From JACVRW01 sp963808545 (GTDB lineage: Bacteria; Actinomycetota; Thermoleophilia; Solirubrobacterales; Thermoleophilaceae), in assembly GCA_963808545.1 (NCBI GenBank), contig CAWEGB010000014.1, forward strand, positions 82,152 to 146,151: a stretch of DNA of 64,000 nucleotides, given 5' to 3'. The notes beneath the pieces are model-generated. The model saw only the letters and a list, made by a program, of their open reading frames with translations. It did not search any database and had not been told where the DNA came from. Shown in pieces: positions 58,199 through 64,000 of the stretch (positions are counted from its first letter, which is position 1; every line of letters begins with the position of its first letter). The translations under genes were made by a program, and so were the position numbers.

Positions 58199-59197
58199 CT
58201 ACGGCGCTCGGCGCCTGAACACCCGGCGCACCCTCGGCTCGGCCCCGACCTTGGGGACCTGTGCCTGCTGGGCCCCGATCAACCCGCCCGACCCGGCGAG
58301 GAAGGCGCTCGTCTGCGCCTCGTCGAGTCCGGTGGCGTAGGGGTGATCGCACACGTCGCTCGGCAGGCGTGAGACCTTCGCTGCTCCTCGTCTGCCCTTG
58401 CCGCGGTGCTCGATCGCGTCCGTGAACGCCTCGAAGGAGACAGAGTCCACGGCCGTGCCGATGTGCGTCGTCCGGCGTCCGGGACAGACGTCCTGAATCA
58501 GTATGTTGCGAGCCCCCTCGAGCGACGACGTCGGCCGCCGGCCGCCCTGCGGCTGCACCGTCTCGTCCGCGAGCGATCGGACGGTCGTGTAGGAGACGTC
58601 GCCCGGCGTCTCGTCCGGTTGCGCGTTGAGCGCGGCGAGGAGGTTCGAGCCACGCCCCTGCTGCCAGTTCGCGGGCGCGCACGGCGATGCGGCCGAGCAG
58701 CCGTGGAAGACGCTCGTGCCGTGCTGCGTCCCGGCGGCCGCGAGCACGTCGCTGACCTTGCGGCGGAGGTCGGGCCAGTAGGTGAGCGCAAAGCGCGGAA
58801 GCAGCCCGCCCTGGCTGATCCCGAAGACGGCGACCTTGCGGCCCGCGAGCCTGAACTCCTTGCGCAGCCCGTACACCAGGTACTGCACCGAGGTCTGAAT
58901 GTCCGCGGTCGTGAAGTCCGGGAAGTTGACGTAACAGGCCGGATGGCCGTAGGTCTCGAAGGCGGCCTGGCCGATGAGATAGCCCTGGTCTCCGCTCGCC
59001 CCGGTGCCGGTCACGAACATGAGCGGCGTCCGCTTCGCGTTCCGGGGATCGATCGGACACTTGAAGGCTGCCTCCAGATCTGCCCGGGGCACGGTCAGCT
59101 TTGGGCCGGCGGCCGCCGCGGCTGCCGGCGCCGCCGGCAGCACGAGCGCGGCCGCCGACATGACCACGGCCAGCAGGGGGATTCCTTTTCGCGCCAT
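58199..59197 (-). CDS. Secreted lipase-like alpha/beta hydrolase
   Basis: A 332-residue exported protein. Signal peptide residues 1-28 (PLLAVVMSAAALVLPAAPAA). The alpha/beta-hydrolase core has the nucleophile elbow VFGISQGGLLPRF (Ser in GISQG) and LMFVTGTGASGDQGYL upstream. His is likely in TTHIGTAVDSVSFEAF. Many Cys pairs (FHGCSAASPCAP, VCPGRRTT, VCDHPY) suggest disulfides. It resembles lipases of the CalB/class-2 fungal-like or mycobacterial type. ATG 59197 begins at the signal peptide. Substrate probably a lipid or ester. Confidence 0.75.
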   Translation of the reverse strand: MARKGIPLLAVVMSAAALVLPAAPAAAAAAGPKLTVPRADLEAAFKCPIDPRNAKRTPLMFVTGTGASGDQGYLIGQAAFETYGHPACYVNFPDFTTADIQTSVQYLVYGLRKEFRLAGRKVAVFGISQGGLLPRFALTYWPDLRRKVSDVLAAAGTQHGTSVFHGCSAASPCAPANWQQGRGSNLLAALNAQPDETPGDVSYTTVRSLADETVQPQGGRRPTSSLEGARNILIQDVCPGRRTTHIGTAVDSVSFEAFTDAIEHRGKGRRGAAKVSRLPSDVCDHPYATGLDEAQTSAFLAGSGGLIGAQQAQVPKVGAEPRVRRVFRRRAP

Positions 59198-59207
59198 GGA
59201 GCTCACG

Positions 59208-60839
59208 TTATGCGACGGCGGCTGCCTCCGTGGCAGGGTCCGCATTCTCCGCCAGGGACATGGTCGGCAGTTGTCGCGTGAGCCAGAGCGAGAGGAGGGC
59301 CGCGAGCGCGACCGCGCCGAGCGACAGCCGCAGCGCGTCCAGTTGCGCGTCACCGTAGTCGGCGGCGACCGCGCCGGCCTGATCGGGGCTGAGCCCGCCC
59401 TCCACGGCCGCCTGCTCGACGGCCTCGACGGGCACTATGTCGATCCCATCCTCTGTGTTGGCGGCGATCGTCTCCCGGGCGGCCGGCGGGACGTCGGGGT
59501 TGCTCACGATGCGCTCGCTGAAGCCGGTCGCGAGCGATGCGAGCAAAACGGCGCCGATGATGGCCGTGCCGAGCGAGGATCCGAGGTTCTGGGCCGTGCC
59601 CTGAAGCCCACCGGCCTCGCTGGTCTTGGTGGGCGCGACGGAGGACATGATGATGTTCCCGAGCTGCGAGGCGAGCAGCCCGGCGCCCGCCCCGATGAGA
59701 GCGAGCGCGATCTTGAAGCCGGGGTCCCTGAGGGTCACGTCGAGCGTCGCGAGCATCACGATGGCGCCGATGCTCACCGCCACCAGGCCCATCTGGGCGA
59801 CGGTGCGCGGCGAGCGACGGGCCGCCATCCGCGGGCCCAGCAGGGCGAACGCGAGCATCGCCACGGACAGCGGCAGCAGTCGCTTGCCGGTCTCGAACGC
59901 ATCCAGGCCGACGACCACCTGGAGGTAGACGGGGATGACGAAGAACGTGCCCATCAGGACGAGCTGCTGCCCGACCAGGGTGGACAGGCCGGCCCGAAGC
60001 TGCGAGATGCCCAGCAGCGCCGTGTCGAGCAGGCGGTCGCGTCCCAGCCGGAAGCGCCGCTGCTCCCACTCGGTGAACGCCCACAGCAACGCGAGACCGC
60101 CGAGCACCACGAACGGCACCGGCGAGAAGCCCAGGGGCGTGAGCTCCGTGCCGTCGATCGTCGGGGGCGTGCGCGGCTTGACGAAGCCCCACACGCTGGC
60201 GCGCAGGATCGCGAGGACGATCAGGCCGAGGCCGGCCGAGGAGAGCGCAACGCCCACGACGTCGAGCTGTGGACGTCGCTCGGCCGCGGGCGCTCGCGCG
60301 AGCTGACCGCGCAGGAGCACGATCGCGATCACGACCACCGTCTCCCCCGCGAACACGTAGCGCCACGTGAACTCCGTCGTCACCCAGCCGCCGATCAGCG
60401 GCCCCGCGGCGACCGCGACTGCGGCGATCCCCCCGAGCAGGGCGTACGCCAGCGCGCGCTCGCGGCCCTCGTAGCTGGCGGCGGTGAGCGCCGCGATCGC
60501 CGGCACCACCAGCACGGCACCGAACCCTTCGATGCCCGACCAGCCGATCAGCAGGACCCCGAGGTTCGGACTCAGCGCCGTCGTGAGCGACCCCAGGCCG
60601 TAGATCGCCAGGCCGATCACAAAGGCGCGATTGGTGCCCAGCATGTCGCCGAGCTTCGCGCCGAGCAGCATGAACGCGGCCATCACCAGCGTGTACAGGG
60701 TGATGGCCGTCTGGACACCCTGGATCGTCGTGTCGAGATCCTCGACGATCTGCGAGATCGCGACGTTCATCACGCTCGAGTCGAGAACCATCACGAACTG
60801 AGCCGACGCGAGGATCATCATCGGGAGCCACTTGCGCAC
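59208..60839 (-). CDS. MFS drug:H+ antiporter of the DHA2 type (14 helices)
   Basis: A 543-residue exporter with about 14 membrane segments. The first half has the DHA2 motifs VMVLDSSVMNVAISQIVEDL (motif D1 area), LGAKLGDMLGTNRAFVIGL (motif A, with the G..D...R pattern) and LIGWSGIEGFGAVLVVPAIAAL. The second half carries GPRMAARRSPRTVAQMGLVA. The long loop near residues 225-260 (KPRTPPTIDGTELTPLGF) is cytoplasmic. It probably exports drugs or other toxic organics by proton antiport. GTG start. Gene is 10 bp from the lipase gene, same direction. Confidence 0.88.
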   Translation of the reverse strand: MRKWLPMMILASAQFVMVLDSSVMNVAISQIVEDLDTTIQGVQTAITLYTLVMAAFMLLGAKLGDMLGTNRAFVIGLAIYGLGSLTTALSPNLGVLLIGWSGIEGFGAVLVVPAIAALTAASYEGRERALAYALLGGIAAVAVAAGPLIGGWVTTEFTWRYVFAGETVVVIAIVLLRGQLARAPAAERRPQLDVVGVALSSAGLGLIVLAILRASVWGFVKPRTPPTIDGTELTPLGFSPVPFVVLGGLALLWAFTEWEQRRFRLGRDRLLDTALLGISQLRAGLSTLVGQQLVLMGTFFVIPVYLQVVVGLDAFETGKRLLPLSVAMLAFALLGPRMAARRSPRTVAQMGLVAVSIGAIVMLATLDVTLRDPGFKIALALIGAGAGLLASQLGNIIMSSVAPTKTSEAGGLQGTAQNLGSSLGTAIIGAVLLASLATGFSERIVSNPDVPPAARETIAANTEDGIDIVPVEAVEQAAVEGGLSPDQAGAVAADYGDAQLDALRLSLGAVALAALLSLWLTRQLPTMSLAENADPATEAAAVA

Positions 60840-60885
60840 GATCGGCCGACCCTAGCCGCAATCAGGCGCCGCTACGATCCGCGCC

Positions 60886-61251
60886 GTGATCGCCGGGGCG
60901 CACACGATCATCTTCGCCGAGGACGCCGAGCGGGCTCGGGAGTTCCTTCGCGACGTGCTGGGCTTCGAGGGAATCGATGCCGGCGAGGGCTGGCTGATCT
61001 TCGCCATGCCGCCGGGCGAGGTCGCGGTCCACCCCGGCTCCGGCTGGGGGCGCGGACCGGGGCAACACGTTCTGTTCCTCATGTGCCATGACATCGAGCG
61101 GACCGTCGAGGAGCTCCAGGGCAAGGGCGTGGACTTCGTCTCGGCGATCGAGGACGAGGGCTGGGGCCGGATCGCGCAGTTCAAGATCCCGGGCGCGGGC
61201 GAGATGGGCGTCTACGAACCCAGGCATCCAAGCCCGCTTTCAGAGTTCTAG
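60886..61251 (+). CDS. VOC-family (glyoxalase/bleomycin-resistance-like) protein
   Basis: A 121-residue single VOC module: AHTIIFAEDAERAREFLRDV, a central strand region GEVAVHPGSGWGRGPGQHVL, then the C-terminal IAQFKIPGAGEMGVYEPRHP with the Glu metal ligand in VYEPRHP. The first ligand is His in GAHTII. These bind a metal or small hydrophobic molecule. GTG start; transcribed divergently from the MFS exporter, which hints at a resistance role, but this is only context. It is distinct from the decayed VOC piece at 15730. Confidence 0.85.
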   Translation: MIAGAHTIIFAEDAERAREFLRDVLGFEGIDAGEGWLIFAMPPGEVAVHPGSGWGRGPGQHVLFLMCHDIERTVEELQGKGVDFVSAIEDEGWGRIAQFKIPGAGEMGVYEPRHPSPLSEF

Positions 61252-61272
61252 CCCCCCGACCGTCTCTCGCCG

Positions 61273-62559
61273 TCAGGCGGGTGCGAACGGGATGGCCGCC
61301 GTCAGCAGCTCGCAGCCGTCGTCGCTGATCAGCACGTTCTGCTCGAGGCGGACGCCGCCGAAGCCGCGCAGCCGGTCGACGCGGTCCCACACCACGTCGT
61401 CGCGGTCGCGGGCGCCGCTCAGCAGAGCAGGCACGAAGTAGACGCCCGGCTCCACGGTCCAGGCCTGGCGCGGCGCGAGCGGGATGGCCACACGCAACGG
61501 CGGCAGTCCGGGCGTGGGCTCCTCCGTCTCGTCGGACGCCGGGCCTGCGTCGCGGATGCCGAGGCCGACCATGTGGCCGACCCCATGAGGAAAGAAGAGC
61601 GTCACGGCGCCGCTCTCCACCAGCGACTCGCGGTGGCCCCGCAGCACGCCCAGCTCGACGAGGCCGTCCGCGACGACGAGCGCCGCCGTGCGGTGCACCT
61701 CTCGCCACTCAACGCCCGGCCGGCACGTGGCGATCGCGGCCTCGCCGGCCCGCCGCACTGTTTCGTGGACGAGCGACTGCTCAGGCGCGAAGGCGCCCCC
61801 CACCGGATACGTCCGGGTCACGTCGCTGGCGTAACCGCGAACCTCGGCGCCCGCGTCGACGAGCAGCAGCTCGCCGTCGCGGAGCGTGCGCGACGTCGGC
61901 GTGAAGTGCAGGACGGCGGCGTGGTCGCCCGCCGCGACGATGCTCTCGAACGCTAGAAAGTCGCCACCGTTGCGCAGGAAGGCCGCCTCGAGCGCCACCT
62001 GCAGCTCACGCTCGCTTCGTCCGGGCTCGATCAGCGGCACGAGCTCCGCGAAGCCGTCCCGCGTGGCCTCGGCGGCGGCTCGCATCCGTTCCAGCTCGAC
62101 GTCGTCCTTCGGCCGCCGGACGCGGATCAGCGCGTCGCGCAGCTCGGCGTCCGGCTCCGGCGTCGCGCCCAGCCGGCGCACGGGCCGTCCGGACACGAAC
62201 GCCTCGAGCCCGTCGAGCGGGCGCGTTCCCTCGGGGACGCCTTCGCGGTCGCCCTCGAGCCCAGTCCACAGCAGCTCCTTGGCGGTGACCGGCGCGACGA
62301 ACTCGACCCAGCCCTCGCCCGGATCGAACGCGAGCACGCCGCCCGGGCGTTCGCGGTCGGTCAGGTACAGGTACTCCGAGTGCGCTCGGAACGGGTACAT
62401 CCGATCGCCGCGCCCGGGAACCGGGATCTCGTCCCCGGCCGCGACCAGCACAACACCGTCGCGGAGATTCCACGCCGCAGCGGTCGCCACCCGGCGCCGC
62501 TCGAGGAAGTGCTCCATCGCGAGATCGTAGGGGAGGCCCATGGGCGGTTTGCAGCGCAT
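61273..62559 (-). CDS. M24-family Xaa-Pro aminopeptidase
   Basis: A 428-residue dimetal peptidase. The N-terminal creatinase-like domain (LRDGVVLVAAGDEIPVPGRG, YLYLTDRERPGGVLAFDPGE) is followed by the pita-bread domain with metal ligands Asp in LLVDAGAEVRGY, Asp in SDVTRTYPVGG, His in FPHGVGHMVGLGIRD, Glu in TVEPGVYF and Glu in GVRLEQNVLI. It removes N-terminal residues before proline. Start uncertain (ATG 62559, 62541 or 62517). Divergent context is absent; it is convergent with the VOC gene. Confidence 0.92.
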   Translation of the reverse strand: MRCKPPMGLPYDLAMEHFLERRRVATAAAWNLRDGVVLVAAGDEIPVPGRGDRMYPFRAHSEYLYLTDRERPGGVLAFDPGEGWVEFVAPVTAKELLWTGLEGDREGVPEGTRPLDGLEAFVSGRPVRRLGATPEPDAELRDALIRVRRPKDDVELERMRAAAEATRDGFAELVPLIEPGRSERELQVALEAAFLRNGGDFLAFESIVAAGDHAAVLHFTPTSRTLRDGELLLVDAGAEVRGYASDVTRTYPVGGAFAPEQSLVHETVRRAGEAAIATCRPGVEWREVHRTAALVVADGLVELGVLRGHRESLVESGAVTLFFPHGVGHMVGLGIRDAGPASDETEEPTPGLPPLRVAIPLAPRQAWTVEPGVYFVPALLSGARDRDDVVWDRVDRLRGFGGVRLEQNVLISDDGCELLTAAIPFAPA

Positions 62560-62592
62560 GGAGCGCGGCGATCGTCCGGCGCCCGGGAGTAC

Positions 62593-63369
62593 TCAGGCGC
62601 GGGAGGGGGGCGCGAGCGCTGAGAAGTCACCGGTCTCATGGATCGCCCGAGCCGCGCCTACAGCGGCTCCCATCGCGACGCGCGAGAGCCCGGGTACGCT
62701 GATCCGCTTCGCGCCCGCGGCAGCGATCCGATCGACCGTCATGTCGGGAAGGGCGAGGACGCTGACGGGTTTCGTCACCGCTTCGCAGACCGCCCGGATC
62801 TCGTCATCGGTGCGGATCCCCGGTGCGAACAGCACGTCGGCGCCGGCCTCCTCATAGGCCAGGAGGCGCCGGATCGTGTCATCGAGGTCCGGGTTGCCCC
62901 GGAAGTGGTTCTCGGCACGGCCCGTGAGCGTGAACGGGAAGTCGAGCGCCCGGGCCGCCTCCGCGGCGGCGGCGACACGCTCTGCGGCGCGCTCGGGCTC
63001 GTGGAGGAAGCCGCTGCGGTCCCAGTCCTCGATCGAGCCCCCGACCGCGCCGGCCTCTGCCGCCCGGGTGATCGCACGGGCGGCGTCCGCGGGCTCGGGG
63101 CCGTAGCCGTCTTCGAGGTCCATGGAGACGGGCAGCTCCGTGGCCCGGTCGAGCGCCCGCGCGTGCTCGACCGCCTCGTCGAGGCTGACCTCGCCGTCAG
63201 ATCTGCCCAGCGTGAATGCGAACCCGCTGCTCGTGCTCGCGAGCGCCTTGAAGCCAAGCTTGGCGAACGCCCGGGCCGACCCCGCGTCCCAGGGATTCGG
63301 CGTCACGAAGGTCTCGCCCTCGTGGAGGGCGCGAAACGCCTTCGCCTTCTCGAGCTGGGAGGGGGTCAT
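62593..63369 (-). CDS. Isocitrate lyase/phosphoenolpyruvate mutase family protein
   Basis: A 258-residue TIM barrel of the ICL/PEP-mutase family: LVTPNPWDAGSA-like FVTPNPWDAGSARAFAK, STSSGFAFTLGRSDG, the metal-binding SMDLEDGYGPEP (Asp, Glu), GGSIEDWD and TLTGRAENHFRG. It lacks the KKCGH motif of true isocitrate lyases, where the position is occupied by other sequence, so it is more like phosphonopyruvate/oxaloacetate-type carboxy-lyases. ATG start with a weak ribosome-binding site. It sits 33 bp after the peptidase start region on the same strand. Substrate unknown. Confidence 0.85.
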   Translation of the reverse strand: MTPSQLEKAKAFRALHEGETFVTPNPWDAGSARAFAKLGFKALASTSSGFAFTLGRSDGEVSLDEAVEHARALDRATELPVSMDLEDGYGPEPADAARAITRAAEAGAVGGSIEDWDRSGFLHEPERAAERVAAAAEAARALDFPFTLTGRAENHFRGNPDLDDTIRRLLAYEEAGADVLFAPGIRTDDEIRAVCEAVTKPVSVLALPDMTVDRIAAAGAKRISVPGLSRVAMGAAVGAARAIHETGDFSALAPPSRA

Positions 63370-63399
63370 CGCCCGGCCAACCTAGCGAGGGGTCGTGAA

Positions 63400-63870
63400 T
63401 CACCACTCGGCGCCGGCCACCTGCCGCGTGGCCACGTTCAGGCGGTTCCAGACGTTGATGGAGGCGATCGCCATCACCAGTCCCGCGAGCTCCTGCTCGT
63501 CGTAGTGGCGTGCGGCTTCGTCCCAGATCTCATCTGGGACCGGGTCGGCGGTGTCGCTCAGGCGGGTGGCCGCCTCGGTGAGCGCCAGCGCCGCTCGCTC
63601 GGGGTCGGTGAAGAACGGCGCGTCACGCCATGCCACGACCGCGAGCAGGCGGTCGTCGGACTCGCCCAGCTTGCGCGCGATCTTGGGATGCTGGAGCGCG
63701 CACACGCCGCAGCCGTTGATCTGGCTGGCGCGCAGGTTGATCAGCTCGAGCAGCTTGGGGTCGAGCCCGGTCCGCTGGATCGCCTTTCCGAGGCCCTGCA
63801 GCGCGTCCATCGCATCGGGGACGACGAAGGCGGGGTTGCCGATTCGCGCCTGAAGGGTCGTGGTCTCCAT
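63400..63870 (-). CDS. Carboxymuconolactone decarboxylase/AhpD-family protein
   Basis: A 156-residue helical protein of the CMD/AhpD family with the redox motif Cys-x2-Cys in INGCGVCALQHPKIARK followed by the His of the active centre, DRLLAVVAWRDAPFFTDPER and EQELAGLVMAIASINVWNRL. Members act as alkylhydroperoxidases or decarboxylases. ATG 63870 is chosen for AGAGGAG just upstream. CMD proteins are the most frequent partners of ECF41 sigma factors, and its leader carries an ECF41-like promoter (63919-63945), so it may be controlled by the sigma factor encoded at 41764-42690. Confidence 0.92.
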   Translation of the reverse strand: METTTLQARIGNPAFVVPDAMDALQGLGKAIQRTGLDPKLLELINLRASQINGCGVCALQHPKIARKLGESDDRLLAVVAWRDAPFFTDPERAALALTEAATRLSDTADPVPDEIWDEAARHYDEQELAGLVMAIASINVWNRLNVATRQVAGAEW

Positions 63871-63918
63871 GGTGTTCTCCTCTGTCACGTCGGTTCGATT
63901 CCGATTGGTCAAAGGGAT

Positions 63919-63945
63919 GACCCGGCGCGACGCGAGGATGTGACA
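63919..63945 (-). promoter_or_regulatory. ECF41-like promoter of the CMD/AhpD gene
   Basis: On the minus strand TGTCACA (63939-63945) is followed after 16 bp by GGTC (63919-63922), one mismatch from the CGTC -10 element. Identical -35 and identical spacing to the promoter at 43671-43697. The start codon at 63870 lies 48 bp downstream of the -10. Confidence 0.6.
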
Positions 63946-64000
63946 GATGGGCGGCGGAGACTACGGAGCCACGGCACCCGGCACGCGGGTCCGGCGCGCA

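Noticed and set aside
63890..63904. T-arm-like sequence GGTTCGATTCC suggesting a tRNA
   Set aside because: No acceptor, D-arm or anticodon arm can be assembled around it, and it lies in the leader of the CMD/AhpD gene.

Overview
The window is very GC-rich, with dense genes, many GTG and TTG starts, and stop/start overlaps of the ATGA, GTGA and TTGA type. Gene content (ROK and LacI sugar regulators, actinobacterial-type xylose isomerase, ECF41 sigma factor, NAD kinase, FTR1 iron permease, UBP-type zinc finger) points to a soil-type Actinobacteriota chromosome, possibly Thermoleophilia/Solirubrobacterales. That placement is inference. I saw no rRNA, tRNA, CRISPR array, insertion sequence or prophage.

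Layout. (1) 1-4.0 kb: a LacI-family repressor (cut by the window edge) faces a three-gene sugar-type operon (Gfo/Idh/MocA dehydrogenase, DUF993 protein, TIM-barrel isomerase) with a LacI-type operator in front. (2) 4.2-8.1 kb: xylose module, xylB against xylA plus a ROK repressor, with a repeated operator between. (3) 8.1-24.1 kb: a large divergent catabolic locus. The left arm (minus strand) carries an FAD oxidase, two TIM isomerases, a UPF0261 protein, a creatininase-family amidohydrolase, a DeoR regulator and a second Gfo/Idh dehydrogenase. The right arm carries a branched-chain-type ABC transporter, a cupin, another UPF0261 protein and a PEP-hydrolase-like TIM barrel. The right arm holds several lesions: a broken glyoxalase remnant in its leader, a frameshift in the second permease, and a mosaic scar of UPF0261 plus LivF pieces.

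(4) 24.1-31.0 kb: membrane phosphodiesterase, secreted penicillin-acylase-type hydrolase, small zinc-finger and hypothetical proteins, NAD kinase. (5) 30.9-34.9 kb: predicted amide-ligase operon (circularly permuted ATP-grasp, class I glutamine-amidotransferase-like hydrolase, GCS2 ligase, zinc ribbon, glycosyltransferase stub). (6) 35.1-41.8 kb: an exported six-repeat protein divergent from a two-component system, then an imelysin-like lipoprotein and FTR1 iron permease behind an iron-box-like site. (7) 41.8-45.7 kb: ECF41 sigma factor and epimerase, and two exported low-complexity proteins, one with five repeats.

(8) 45.8-57.3 kb: glycine-betaine ABC transporter, aldehyde dehydrogenase, amino-acid permease, CBS/nucleotidyltransferase protein, exonuclease, GntR regulator and MetF-like reductase. 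A shared TGATATATCA palindrome stands in front of three of these transcription units and looks like the operator of the GntR protein; the set would fit uptake and oxidation of a betaine- or amine-type compound with one-carbon transfer to folate. (9) 57.3-64 kb: hydroxyacid dehydrogenase, secreted lipase-like protein, drug-type MFS exporter, VOC protein, M24 peptidase, PEP-mutase/isocitrate-lyase family protein, and an AhpD/CMD protein whose promoter resembles the ECF41 promoter 20 kb away.
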